NCBI GenBank assembly: GCA_900314165.1
Contig: OMUE01000234.1
Coordinates: 1-26,706 of the forward strand
Reading direction: 5' to 3'
From: an uncultured Acidaminococcus sp.
GTDB lineage: Bacteria; Bacillota_C; Negativicutes; Acidaminococcales; Acidaminococcaceae
DNA: 26,706 nt
How positions within the stretch are numbered: position 1 is the stretch's first letter; the number at the start of each line of letters is the position of its first letter. Under the pieces are notes generated by a model. The model was not told the DNA's origin. It saw only the letters and a program-made list of their open reading frames with translations, and did not search any database. Both the position numbers and the translations under genes were made by a program. This document shows, one piece after another, positions 14,508-23,337 of this stretch.

Positions 14508-15502
14508 GGCCCTGGCAAAAGGGTAGGACAGCTGTGGTCTGCTTCGCACTGCTGTTGGTGCTGACCGGTCTGGGTATCCTTGCCCTGGGTTTAGGCAGTG
14601 CCTGGTTTTCGCCGGCACAGATTGTCGCAGGCCTTATGGAAAATAATCGGACGATCCGGGTCGTGGTCCTGAACCTGCGTCTGCCCCGGATCCTCATTGC
14701 GGCTATGGTAGGCTGCGCCCTTTCCGTTTCTGGAGCGCTGCTGCAGTCCGTTATGCGGAACCCCCTGGCGGACCCTGGCATCATCGGCGTATCGGCCGGT
14801 GCAGCTACGGCTGCTACGTCCGTCATGCTGCTGGCACCGTACCTCATCAGTTCTGTGCCCCTGTTTGCCTTCGGCGGCGCCCTGGGTGCCTGTGCCCTCA
14901 TCTACCTGATGGCCTGGCACAAAGGCGTGGACCCTGTGCGCATCGTCCTGTCCGGTGTGGCTGTCAATACGGTGCTGGGCGCTTATACGTCCTTCCTTCA
15001 ATTATTGAATGCAGATAATCTTTCGAATGTGCTTGGCTTTTTGAACGGCAGTATCTCCGGCCGCAGCTGGGACCATGCAGGGACCGTTGCAGCCTACGCA
15101 GGCATCGGGCTGGTGTTGGGCTTCTGCTGCATCAAAAGCTGCAACATCCTGCAGCTGGGCGATGAGATGGCCTCCAGCCTGGGTGAGAATGTCAACAAGC
15201 TGCGCATCATCATCTCTGCCGTAGGCGCATTCCTGGCGGCTGCTACTGTGGCCGTTGCCGGCATGATCGGTTTCGTCGGGCTCGTAGTTCCCCACATGGC
15301 CCGGATGCTCGTGGGCGCGGATTATAGGAATTTAATGCCCGTGACGGCACTTTTGGGAGCCATCACGCTGCTGGCAGCCGATACGATCGGCCGGATCCTG
15401 ATCCCCGGCATGGAGATTCCCGTAGGTGTTGTGATGGCCATGACAGGAGGACCTTTCTTCCTGTACATGCTGCGCAAGAAAGGACAGATTCGTGGAAATT
15501 AA
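14504..15502 (+). CDS. FecCD-family ABC permease
   Basis: The inner-membrane permease of a haem/iron-complex importer, 332 residues with about ten hydrophobic helices. Landmarks of the family are LRLPRILIAAMVGCALSVSG near 52-71, NPLADPGIIGVSAGA near 86-100, GFVGLVVPHMARMLVG near 257-272, and the GMEIPVGVVMAMTGGPFFLYML end. It functions as a homodimer with two copies of the ATPase that follows. The start overlaps the lipoprotein stop as ATGA, and the ATPase starts within its last codons, so the three proteins are translationally linked. Confidence 0.92.
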   Translation: MRPWQKGRTAVVCFALLLVLTGLGILALGLGSAWFSPAQIVAGLMENNRTIRVVVLNLRLPRILIAAMVGCALSVSGALLQSVMRNPLADPGIIGVSAGAATAATSVMLLAPYLISSVPLFAFGGALGACALIYLMAWHKGVDPVRIVLSGVAVNTVLGAYTSFLQLLNADNLSNVLGFLNGSISGRSWDHAGTVAAYAGIGLVLGFCCIKSCNILQLGDEMASSLGENVNKLRIIISAVGAFLAAATVAVAGMIGFVGLVVPHMARMLVGADYRNLMPVTALLGAITLLAADTIGRILIPGMEIPVGVVMAMTGGPFFLYMLRKKGQIRGN

Positions 15503-16271
15503 AGGTGCAAAATTAGGAATTGGCTATGAAAGCCGGGTCGTCCTGGAGGACTTCGATATTACGGTCCGCCAGGGTGAAATCACCACGTTTGTAGGCCCCA
15601 ATGGCTCCGGCAAATCCACCGTGCTGAAGACACTGACCCGGCTGCTGGCCTGCCGTAAGGGGACGGTGTTCTGCAACGGCACGCCCCTGGCGCAGATTCC
15701 TTCCAAAAAATTTGCCCAACAGGTGGGTGTGCTGCCCCAGCAGCATCTGGTCCCGCCGGACTTCCGGGTACGGGATCTGGTCAGCTTCGGCCGGGTACCT
15801 TACCAAACCTGGCACCAGGGCAACTCCCCGGAAGATGACCGGGTAGTGGAATGGGCTATGAAGGCCACTGGTGTCTGGAAACTGCGGGACAAGACCCTGG
15901 CGGCCTGCTCCGGCGGTGAAGCCCAGCGGGTCTGGATTGCTGCGGTACTGGCCCAGCAGCCGGATATCCTGTTTTTGGACGAACCGACGACATTTTTAGA
16001 TATTGCCTATCAATATGAAATCATGCATCTGGTGAAAAAGCTGAACAAGGAATCCGGCATGGGCATCGTTATGGTTCTCCATGACCTGGGCCAGGCCTTG
16101 GAAGTCAGCGACCGGATCGTGGTCATCTGCAACGGTAAGAAGTACGCAGAAGGGCCGCCGGAGCAGGTCATTACGCCCCGGATGATGCAGGACGTGTATC
16201 ACGTAAACTGCCAGGTCATCCCCCTGCCGGGCCGGAAGAGGCCGATCCTGGCCTATGAGGAAATCTCATGA
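15492..16271 (+). CDS. ABC importer ATPase (FepC/HmuV type)
   Basis: The nucleotide-binding subunit for the FecCD permease, 259 residues. Walker A GPNGSGKST (35-43), signature as CSGGEAQR (139-146, first residue Cys rather than Leu), Walker B ILFLDEP (159-165), D-loop FLD, and switch histidine His197 in VLHDLGQAL. It starts with GTG at 15492, inside the last 11 bases of the permease gene. A different start is unlikely because the protein begins directly at the first strand. Its stop overlaps the start of the next ABC gene as ATGA. Confidence 0.93.
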   Translation: MEIKGAKLGIGYESRVVLEDFDITVRQGEITTFVGPNGSGKSTVLKTLTRLLACRKGTVFCNGTPLAQIPSKKFAQQVGVLPQQHLVPPDFRVRDLVSFGRVPYQTWHQGNSPEDDRVVEWAMKATGVWKLRDKTLAACSGGEAQRVWIAAVLAQQPDILFLDEPTTFLDIAYQYEIMHLVKKLNKESGMGIVMVLHDLGQALEVSDRIVVICNGKKYAEGPPEQVITPRMMQDVYHVNCQVIPLPGRKRPILAYEEIS

Positions 16272-18019
16272 GGCAGGAAAAAGGCTTGCTGCGCTGCTTC
16301 TTGTCGTACTACCGGCGCTATCAGCTGCTGGCCGGCCTCATTGCTGTAGGAGCCGTGGCGGGGGCGCTGCTGGAACTGGTCTTTCCCCTGGGCGTGCGCT
16401 ATATCCTGCAGCGGGAACTGGCCAGTACCAGCTGGCCTCAGGTGCTGCTCCAGTGTCTGGGCCTCGCCCTGCTGTACGGTGCCAATTTCCTGCTGCTGTA
16501 TGGCATATCCTACGGCAGCGGCATCCTCAGCGCCAACATGGAAAACGATATGCGGGAAGACTTGTTCACCCATATCCAGCAGCTGCCCTTCCAGTTCTTT
16601 GATAATGCCCGGACAGGCCAGCTGCTGGCCACCCTTACGTCCGACGTGGCGGAAACCGGGGAACTGGCCTCCCGGATTCCCAATGATCTGCTGGTGACAA
16701 TCTTCAGCCTGATCGGGACTATGGGCATCCTGCTCTATATGAACCCGGTGCTGGGCGGCCTGGTCATCCTCCTGATCTTTGGCAAAGCACTCCATACCAT
16801 CTGGATCAATATGAAGCTGCGGGATACGTTCCTGGCTACCCGGAAACAGTACGGCCAGCTGTCCGCACTGGGGGAAGAAGCCCTGAACGGCATCCGTATG
16901 GTGAAAGCCTTTGCAGCGGAGGATCATACCCGCCAGGATTTTGTGAAAGCGGCCCGCCTGTATCTGGATGCCAGAAGGGCTTCCTTCCAGATCCGCTCCT
17001 ATTTCAGTGCCAGCATCAATCTGTTTACGAACAGCATCAACCTGTGCATCCTGCTGGTAGGAGCCTGGCAGATCCAGCAGGGCGCCATGCAGGTCAGCGA
17101 CCTGGTGGCCTATTTCCTGTATGTGGGCATCTTCATCAAACCCATTATGAAATTAGTGATGTTCGTGGAGACGTATCAAAGAAGCATGGCCGGTTTTCGG
17201 CGCTTCTACCACATTATGCAGCAGCCTGTGGAAGAGGGCAGCAGGCTGCCGGATCTGCCGGCGGCCCGGGGTGCCATAGAGTTCCGTCATGTGACCTTCA
17301 GCTATGGCAAGGCGGAACCGGTCATCAGGGACTTTTCCCTGACGATCCGGCCGGGAGAAAAAGTGGCTTTCGTTGGCGCTACCGGCACGGGCAAGACCAC
17401 GCTGGTCAATCTGCTGCTCCGCTTCTACAAACCGACCCGGGGACAGATCTTCATCGATGGCCACGACCTGGCCACTGTGAATCCGGCCAGTGTCCGGCGG
17501 CAGATCGGTCTGGTCCAGCAGGATGTATTCCTGTTTTCCGATTCCATAGAAGAAAATATTTCTTTTGGCGATTTCCAAAGTTCCCAACAGGAAGTGGAAC
17601 AGGCGGCGCAGGCTGCCCGGGCCTGGGAATTCATCCAGGCCCTGCCGGAAAAACTGGCTACGGAAATCGGGGAACGGGGTGTAAAGCTGTCCGGCGGACA
17701 GCGGCAGCGGCTGGCCCTGGCCAGGGCATTTTTAAAGGATGCCCCCATCGTGGTGCTGGACGAAGCTACGTCCTCCCTGGATAACATTACGGAAGCCCAG
17801 GTCCAGCAGGAACTGGAAAAACTGGCCAAAGGACGGACCACCCTCATGGTAGCTCACCGACTGAGCACCGTGCAGAAAGCCGATACCCTGGTGGTCCTGG
17901 AGCAGGGCCGGATTGTGGAAAAAGGCAGTCCTGCAGAGCTTTTGGCGAAGAAAGGCGTGTATTACCGGCTGTGGGAAAAAGAAGCCGGCATTGTAGAAGA
18001 AAGAAGGAATAACGAATGA
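16268..18019 (+). CDS. exporter-type ABC half-transporter (fused membrane domain and ATPase)
   Basis: A 583-residue half-transporter of the MsbA/multidrug type, expected to act as a homodimer in the inner membrane. A six-helix membrane domain covers about 1-310, with intracellular-loop text such as QFFDNARTGQLLATLTSDV. The ATPase domain follows: Walker A GATGTGKTT (about 368-376), signature LSGGQRQR (about 475-482), Walker B IVVLDEATSSLD, and switch histidine in VAHRLST. It is translationally coupled on both sides (ATGA overlaps with the ATPase gene and exbB). An exporter inside an uptake operon is odd: removal of excess haem, porphyrin or a linear tetrapyrrole is possible, but the substrate is unknown. 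There is no partner half-transporter gene, which argues against a CydDC-like heterodimer. Confidence 0.9.
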   Translation: MRQEKGLLRCFLSYYRRYQLLAGLIAVGAVAGALLELVFPLGVRYILQRELASTSWPQVLLQCLGLALLYGANFLLLYGISYGSGILSANMENDMREDLFTHIQQLPFQFFDNARTGQLLATLTSDVAETGELASRIPNDLLVTIFSLIGTMGILLYMNPVLGGLVILLIFGKALHTIWINMKLRDTFLATRKQYGQLSALGEEALNGIRMVKAFAAEDHTRQDFVKAARLYLDARRASFQIRSYFSASINLFTNSINLCILLVGAWQIQQGAMQVSDLVAYFLYVGIFIKPIMKLVMFVETYQRSMAGFRRFYHIMQQPVEEGSRLPDLPAARGAIEFRHVTFSYGKAEPVIRDFSLTIRPGEKVAFVGATGTGKTTLVNLLLRFYKPTRGQIFIDGHDLATVNPASVRRQIGLVQQDVFLFSDSIEENISFGDFQSSQQEVEQAAQAARAWEFIQALPEKLATEIGERGVKLSGGQRQRLALARAFLKDAPIVVLDEATSSLDNITEAQVQQELEKLAKGRTTLMVAHRLSTVQKADTLVVLEQGRIVEKGSPAELLAKKGVYYRLWEKEAGIVEERRNNE

Positions 18020-18669
18020 ATCATCTGACTGCCGGTTTTGAATATTTCGTGAGGGGCGGCTGGGTCATGTACCCGCTGCTGGTCTGTTCCATTGCTGCCG
18101 TAGCCATCGGTATCGAGCGGCTGCTGTTCTTTAAGAAAGCGGACAGCGGCAGAGCCTTTACGAAGAAGTTCTGCCAATATATTGAAGATAGCGACTGGGA
18201 TCATGCCAAGGAGTTAGCTGATACTACCCAGGGCGAGATCGCCAAGCTGGCTACCATCGTCATGGACCGTCATGATAACTACGAATATCTGGAAAACTTC
18301 ATCAGTTACCGGGCCGAACGGGCTATCGACAAATTCGAAAACCATCTGCCCTATCTGGGCATTATCGTGACGCTGGCTCCTGTCCTGGGCCTGCTGGGTA
18401 CCGTAACCGGTATGATGGGTGCTTTCAACAACCTGACCCGCCGCATGGAAGACCCTATGGCTGTCACTGGTGGCCTGGCTGAAGCCCTGATCACTACGGT
18501 GTTCGGCCTGTGCATCTCCATTGTGGCCGTGTGTTTCCAGGGCTACTTCGAACGGCGCATGAAGGACATTACCCTGAATATTGAAGAAATGGGCAATACC
18601 CTGTTGGAAGCTGTCCGTAAGAAAGATATCTGCCAATCCTGCGTGGTTACAGAAAGGAAACGGGCATGA
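18016..18669 (+). CDS. exbB: ExbB / MotA-TolQ-ExbB proton channel
   Basis: ExbB forms the pentameric scaffold of the proton-driven motor that energises TonB. The 217 residues show three membrane helices: GWVMYPLLVCSIAAVAIGI near 15-33, LGIIVTLAPVLGLLGTVTGMMG near 115-136 and the LITTVFGLCISIVAV stretch near 158-172. The Thr-bearing GLLGTVTG and ITTVFGL segments line the channel in known members. It overlaps the exporter stop and the exbD start as ATGA. The choice of ExbB over TolQ rests on exbD and tonB next door and on the absence of other tol genes. Confidence 0.92.
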   Translation: MNHLTAGFEYFVRGGWVMYPLLVCSIAAVAIGIERLLFFKKADSGRAFTKKFCQYIEDSDWDHAKELADTTQGEIAKLATIVMDRHDNYEYLENFISYRAERAIDKFENHLPYLGIIVTLAPVLGLLGTVTGMMGAFNNLTRRMEDPMAVTGGLAEALITTVFGLCISIVAVCFQGYFERRMKDITLNIEEMGNTLLEAVRKKDICQSCVVTERKRA

Positions 18670-19082
18670 TCAAGTTAAGGAATCGGAAGCGGAAGGAAAT
18701 CGGCATCATGATCAGCCCCATGATTGATATGAGCTTCCTGCTGCTGGTTTTCTTCATCGTCAGCACCATGTACATGAGTGAGACAAAGACCCTGCCCGTG
18801 CAGCTGCCCAAAGCCAGTGCTGTGGAGCTGCAGCAGCAGACCCGCTTTAATGTGACTGTGAAGGCCGACGGCAGCCTGTATCTGGAAGGGAAACCCATTA
18901 CGGAGAGTACCCTCATTGCCCAGGCCAAGCAGGCTTCTGCCAATAATCCGAAATTTTCCATGGTCATTTACGGGGACGGACAGGTGCCCTATCAAAAGAT
19001 TATTTCACTGTTGGACGGCTGCAAACAAGCCGGCATTACCCGGGTAGGGTTGGCAGCGGAAAAGGCAGGGACCTCCTCATGA
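18666..19082 (+). CDS. exbD: ExbD biopolymer transport protein
   Basis: A 138-residue inner-membrane partner of ExbB. A short basic cytoplasmic start (KLRNRKRKE) leads into one membrane helix with the proton-carrying Asp21 in PMIDMSFLLLVFF, followed by a periplasmic domain with LPVQLPKAS near 42-50 and a terminal strand-helix pair. The length and order are those of ExbD. ATGA overlaps with exbB upstream and tonB downstream show tight coupling in the motor genes. Confidence 0.93.
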   Translation: MIKLRNRKRKEIGIMISPMIDMSFLLLVFFIVSTMYMSETKTLPVQLPKASAVELQQQTRFNVTVKADGSLYLEGKPITESTLIAQAKQASANNPKFSMVIYGDGQVPYQKIISLLDGCKQAGITRVGLAAEKAGTSS

Positions 19083-19837
19083 TCTGGTCCGATACGAAGA
19101 AAGGCATTGCGGTTTCCCTGGGCGTCCACGTGGTCTTTGCCTGCCTCATCGGCGTGGCCGGCTGGCAGGCCTATCAGAAGAAACTGCAGGATCCGAAGAT
19201 CTACAGCATAGCCATCCTGCCGGGCAATCCGGGTAAGAAGGGCAATGGCCTGCCGGCTAAGAAAATCACAGTACCGGCCCAGCCCCAGCCGGCTCCGGTC
19301 CGGGAAACACCCGTACCCCGGCCGGCAGATCCGGAGACCATAGCGGAACCGGTGGACAAGCCCCTGGAACCTGCACCTCAGCCTGCTGTGCAGGCACCTG
19401 CCGCAACAAGTGCGGTACCTTCCCAGGCAGTTGCAGGAGCAGGCGATGTAAATGGCAGCGAGCAAGGCGTGGAAGGCGGCACCGGAACGGGTACGGGGGA
19501 TGGAGAAGGCGTAGGCGATGGCTCGGGCGGAGGCAGTGGCCCCAGCTTTGATACGGAAGCCATCCAGCCGGATGTGTCCCCGGAAGAACTGGGCCATGAG
19601 AATCCGGAATACCCTGAACCCTTACGGAAACGGAATGTGCAGGGGCGGGTGACGATCCAAATGGTGGTAGGCAAGGATGGCAGTGTGGAATCTGCCTCCG
19701 TCATCGCAAGTTCCGGCTACGGCGTCATGGACCGGGCCGCCTTGGATTCTGCCTATACCTATAGCTTCTCACCTGCTTATAAAGAAGGCATCCCGGTCCG
19801 CTGCTATGCCACGAAGACTGTGGTGTTCCGTCTGTAA
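19079..19837 (+). CDS. tonB: TonB energy-transducing protein
   Basis: TonB carries motor energy across the periplasm to outer-membrane receptors. The 252 residues show a cytoplasmic start and one N-terminal membrane helix (about 8-29, IAVSLGVHVVFACLIGVAGW), a Pro/Ala-rich rod (about 60-118, many PAP/QP units), a Gly-rich linker (about 130-158, GTGTGDGEGVGDG), and a C-terminal TonB domain from about 175 with PEPLRKRNVQGRVTIQMVV. The last domain binds TonB boxes. Two receptors are within 10 kb. The Gly-rich linker after the rod is an unusual extra. Confidence 0.92.
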   Translation: MIWSDTKKGIAVSLGVHVVFACLIGVAGWQAYQKKLQDPKIYSIAILPGNPGKKGNGLPAKKITVPAQPQPAPVRETPVPRPADPETIAEPVDKPLEPAPQPAVQAPAATSAVPSQAVAGAGDVNGSEQGVEGGTGTGTGDGEGVGDGSGGGSGPSFDTEAIQPDVSPEELGHENPEYPEPLRKRNVQGRVTIQMVVGKDGSVESASVIASSGYGVMDRAALDSAYTYSFSPAYKEGIPVRCYATKTVVFRL

Positions 19838-19857
19838 TCCTGCAAGGAGGTATCAGC

Positions 19858-20754
19858 ATGAATCTGAAAAAATGGCTGGAAATCAGCATCTGCCAGGCCG
19901 TGTTCCTGGCTTTGGGGTCCGGTGCTGTGAACGCTGCACAGGCAGCAGCTCCCACCTATCTGGATGCCCGGGACAGAGCTTTGACAGAACAAAGGATTGT
20001 GCAGGAAAGCCAGGGGAAACGAGCCGTTTTCTTTGGGGAGTTCCATGATAATAAAATCCTGCACAAGGCAGAGTTATCCCTGCTGAAGAAGTTGTATGCG
20101 GTGTATGGCAGCCGGCTGGTCCTGTCCCTGGAAATGCTGGAAGCGGATGAGCAGGCTGCGGTGGATGCCTATCTGGCTGGGAAGCTTACTGAAGGACAGT
20201 ATCTGCAGCAGGCCCGACAATGGCCGAATTATAAGACGGATTACCGGCCTCTGGTAGAATTTGCCAGGGAGAAGAAATTAAAAGTCCTGGCAGCCAATGT
20301 ACCCAGGAATCTGGCGTCCATCCTGGCTAAGACAGGGAGCCTGGAGGCCGTGAAGGAAAAAGACCGTTCCTATCTGCCCCGGACTACCACGGCACCGGAC
20401 GGTGCCTACAAAGAAAAATTTTATGCCACCATGGCAGCTAACGGCAAGGCCATGCCCGTGCCACCGGCTATGCGGGAACGGTTCTTCCGGGCCCAGTGCC
20501 TGAAGGATGACAAGATGGCGGAAACCATCGGCGATTATCTGACAGGGCACCCTGATGCCGTCGTGTACCATGTGAACGGCTGCTTCCATTCAGACAGCCG
20601 GCTGGGTACGGTAGAGCGCCTGCAGGCAAGGCTGCCGGAAACAAAATTCCTGGTACTGAGCCCGTTTAAAGGAACAATTGAAAATTGGCAGCAGCAAGGC
20701 CGCCCGGTGTATGGCGATGTCATCGTCTGCACTGGTGAAGCCTTGAAAAAATAA
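19858..20754 (+). CDS. ChaN-like haem-binding / Tiki-superfamily exported protein
   Basis: A 298-residue exported protein of the ChaN family (Haem_bd_uptake, related to TIKI/EreA folds). ChaN of Campylobacter binds two haems as a dimer and is co-regulated with iron uptake. A signal peptide covers about 1-28 (VNAAQA), without a lipobox, so it is probably periplasmic rather than lipid-anchored. Core motifs: FFGEFHDN (residues 59-66), LSLEMLEADEQAAVDAYLAGKL near 89-110, YRPLVEFAREKKLKVLAANVPR near 128-149, AQCLKDDKMAETI, and VYHVNGCFHSDSRLGTVERL. AAGGAGG at about 19844-19850 precedes the ATG, 20 bases after the tonB stop. Confidence 0.85.
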   Translation: MNLKKWLEISICQAVFLALGSGAVNAAQAAAPTYLDARDRALTEQRIVQESQGKRAVFFGEFHDNKILHKAELSLLKKLYAVYGSRLVLSLEMLEADEQAAVDAYLAGKLTEGQYLQQARQWPNYKTDYRPLVEFAREKKLKVLAANVPRNLASILAKTGSLEAVKEKDRSYLPRTTTAPDGAYKEKFYATMAANGKAMPVPPAMRERFFRAQCLKDDKMAETIGDYLTGHPDAVVYHVNGCFHSDSRLGTVERLQARLPETKFLVLSPFKGTIENWQQQGRPVYGDVIVCTGEALKK

Positions 20755-20817
20755 ATCATCTGCAAGCTGTGGGGAACTCTTTGCTTACAAAAAATCATAG
20801 GGGAAAAGGAGAAAAGA

Positions 20818-22797
20818 ATGGAAAACAAGCAACTGGCAAGAAAAATCTGGTTAAGCGTATGTCTGGCTACAATCGTAGGGGGTACCAGCGTCTGCGGAGC
20901 ACAGGCTCAGGAGGATCTGTCCAGTTATGACATGGGGGAAACCGTCGTAACAGCAACGAAGACAAAGCTGGAAGAAAAGAAAGTCCCCATGACTACAAAA
21001 GTGGTCACCAGCGAAGAAATCAAGAAATTGGGAGCCTATAATGTGCGGGATGCCTTAAAGACCGTAACAGGCCTGAATGTGATGGAAGCCGGCATGACGG
21101 GCAATCAGGTGTCCATCCGCGGTATGGGCACCCAATCCACCCTGATTATGCTGGATGGCCGCCGCATGGCCGGTGAAGACTCCGGCAGCACTATGAATGT
21201 CTATGAACTGAACCGGATCAACCTGGCCGATGTGGACCGCATTGAAATCATCCGGGGTTCCGGTTCCGCTCTGTACGGTTCTGACGCTATGGGCGGCGTC
21301 ATCAACATCATCACGAAGAAGAATAAAGAAGCCGGCGGCTATGCAGGCACGAAGCTGGGTACCCGCGAATCCTCTGTCTACGGAGGCCTCTCTTCCGGCA
21401 AGATGGGCAAGCTGAGCCTGGATATGAACTACAACCTGACGGAAGTCCGCAAGGATGATGATGAAGGGGATACGAATATGTATGGCCCCCGCCGGTATTT
21501 CGACTTCAATGGAAATTACGAGTTCAATGACCACAGTGGTCTGGACTTCGGTGCTTCTTTCATGAAGGAACAATATCGCCAATTCTCCGCTGGCAATCCC
21601 AAAGCCATGTCCCCTTCTGCCCGTTATGATATGACGGAATGGTACGACAACAACCGGCAGGATTACCATGTGAAGTACTATGGCTTCGATAATAAGAACG
21701 ACTGGGAACTGCAGACCTACTATAACCGTCTGGGCAAAGAATCCAGGAAACGGATTCCCCAAAGCTGGCAGGACTTCGATCATTCTAAATACAGCACCCT
21801 GGTCTTTGAAGGCAAGAACACCTATCGCCCCAACAAGTCCCACACCATTACGTACGGGGCAGAATACCGTAAGCAGAAGGCCGGCGGTACCCGTCTGGGG
21901 GCCGGTTCCTACAAGCTGCGGACGGAAAACTATCTGGGCATGGATAAACCCTATTCTTCCGCCAACATCAGCTCCTATGGTGCCTACGTGCAGGATGAAT
22001 GGCAGCTGACGGACAAGCTGTTCTTCGTTCCGTCCATCCGCTTTGACCATCACAGCAGCTTTGGCTCCGAATGGTCACCCCGGGCCGGCCTGACCTATGA
22101 CCTGAGCAAGAATGCCCGGATCAAGACGAACTACGGCTTCGGCTACCGTGCTCCTTCTATTTTCGAACTGTACTCCCATATGGACCGGAACATGGGCCGT
22201 ATGCAGGTCCAGGTCTGGGGCAATGAAAACCTGCAGCCGGAAAAATCCCGTACGTTCGATATCGGCCTGGAAGGCGAAAAGGGCAAGGCTACGGGCAAGC
22301 TGACCTATTTCCACAACAAGATTTCCAACCTGATCACCTCTGACTTCCTGGGCCGCTTCGGCCGTGCCGTCCGGTATCAGTATGTGAATATCAATAAAGC
22401 CACTATGGACGGCCTGGAAGCGGAAGCCGGCTACAATTTCGATAAGCATTGGAGCGCTAAGGCCAGCTACACCTACCTGGATGCCAGAGATTCCAATACG
22501 AATGAACGGCTGGAAGGCCATGCCCGCAACACCGGTGTCGTAGAATTGACCTGGACGGACGCTAAAGCCAATCCCTGGACCGCTACCCTGTACAACCAGT
22601 GGTACAAGGATTATCTGAACGGCGATGGCCAGAACTATACCTACAGCACCACGAACTTTGTCGTGACAAAGGACATTAACAAGAATCTATACATCTACGC
22701 TGGCGTGGACAACCTGTTCAATAAGACCTTCAGCAAAGATGACAATTATTCCATCTATGGCCGTACCTGGAGAGCCGGCATGGAATGGAAGTTCTAA
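20818..22797 (+). CDS. TonB-dependent outer-membrane receptor, haem-type (copy 2)
   Basis: A 659-residue outer-membrane receptor, probably the haem or haemoprotein receptor of the operon. The signal peptide ends near GAQAQ (27-31); a TonB-box-like ETVVTATKT is at 41-49. The plug has SIRGMGTQSTLIMLDGRRM and RIEIIRGSGSALYGSDAMGGVINI; the barrel ends WRAGMEWKF. GYRAPSIFEL and GNENLQPEKS around 22140-22250 match the FRAP and NPNL boxes of haem receptors, with a His (SHMDR) between them. It is clearly paralogous to the receptor at 11376-13352. AAAGGAGAAAAG precedes the ATG. The 63-base gap upstream is the longest in the operon and could hold a weak internal promoter, but none is evident. Confidence 0.92.
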   Translation: MENKQLARKIWLSVCLATIVGGTSVCGAQAQEDLSSYDMGETVVTATKTKLEEKKVPMTTKVVTSEEIKKLGAYNVRDALKTVTGLNVMEAGMTGNQVSIRGMGTQSTLIMLDGRRMAGEDSGSTMNVYELNRINLADVDRIEIIRGSGSALYGSDAMGGVINIITKKNKEAGGYAGTKLGTRESSVYGGLSSGKMGKLSLDMNYNLTEVRKDDDEGDTNMYGPRRYFDFNGNYEFNDHSGLDFGASFMKEQYRQFSAGNPKAMSPSARYDMTEWYDNNRQDYHVKYYGFDNKNDWELQTYYNRLGKESRKRIPQSWQDFDHSKYSTLVFEGKNTYRPNKSHTITYGAEYRKQKAGGTRLGAGSYKLRTENYLGMDKPYSSANISSYGAYVQDEWQLTDKLFFVPSIRFDHHSSFGSEWSPRAGLTYDLSKNARIKTNYGFGYRAPSIFELYSHMDRNMGRMQVQVWGNENLQPEKSRTFDIGLEGEKGKATGKLTYFHNKISNLITSDFLGRFGRAVRYQYVNINKATMDGLEAEAGYNFDKHWSAKASYTYLDARDSNTNERLEGHARNTGVVELTWTDAKANPWTATLYNQWYKDYLNGDGQNYTYSTTNFVVTKDINKNLYIYAGVDNLFNKTFSKDDNYSIYGRTWRAGMEWKF

Positions 22798-22809
22798 AAG
22801 GAGAAAATC

Positions 22810-23328
22810 ATGAAATCTATCGTTCTGTATTCTACCCGCACGGGCAATACGAAACTGGTGGCAGAAGCAATCGCTTCTGCCCTGCCTGCGGGCACGCTCT
22901 GCGTGGATATCAAAAACCTGCCGGAAGACTTTGCCTCCTATGACCTGGCCTTTATGGGCTTCTGGGTGGACAAAGGCACGGCCGATGACGCTTCCAAAGC
23001 CGTGCTGGCCAGACTGACCAATGCCCATGTGGCTGTGTTCGGCACCCTGGGGGCTGATCCCAAGGGCGAACATGCCCAAAAGAGCATGGACAACGCGGTG
23101 GCTTTCCTGCCGGAAGGCAAGAAACCGGTGGCTACCTTTATCTGCCAGGGCAAAGTCGATCCGAAGCTCATCGAAGCCATGTATAAACGTTTCCCGCCGG
23201 AAAGCCTCCATGGCAAAAATGCGGCTAGTGAAGCCCGCCACAAAGCAGCCTCCACCCATCCGGACGCCCAGGATCTGGCAAACGCCAAAGCCTTTGCGGA
23301 AAAGGTCTTGGCTGCTGTGGGCGCCTGA
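22810..23328 (+). CDS. flavodoxin-like protein (electron donor for the haem enzyme)
   Basis: A 172-residue FMN-binding redox protein. The phosphate-binding loop is STRTGNT (residues 8-14) right after the first strand, followed by a GFWVDKGTAD loop near 56-65 and VAVFGTLGADPKGEHAQ near 77-93, typical of short flavodoxin-like proteins. In the Fusobacterium hmu haem locus a flavodoxin is reported as the electron partner of the radical SAM haem-degrading enzyme, which supports the same job here. AAAGGAGAAAATC lies before the ATG, 12 bases after the receptor stop, and the enzyme gene starts 9 bases downstream. Confidence 0.88.
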   Translation: MKSIVLYSTRTGNTKLVAEAIASALPAGTLCVDIKNLPEDFASYDLAFMGFWVDKGTADDASKAVLARLTNAHVAVFGTLGADPKGEHAQKSMDNAVAFLPEGKKPVATFICQGKVDPKLIEAMYKRFPPESLHGKNAASEARHKAASTHPDAQDLANAKAFAEKVLAAVGA

Positions 23329-23337
23329 GGGACAGCT

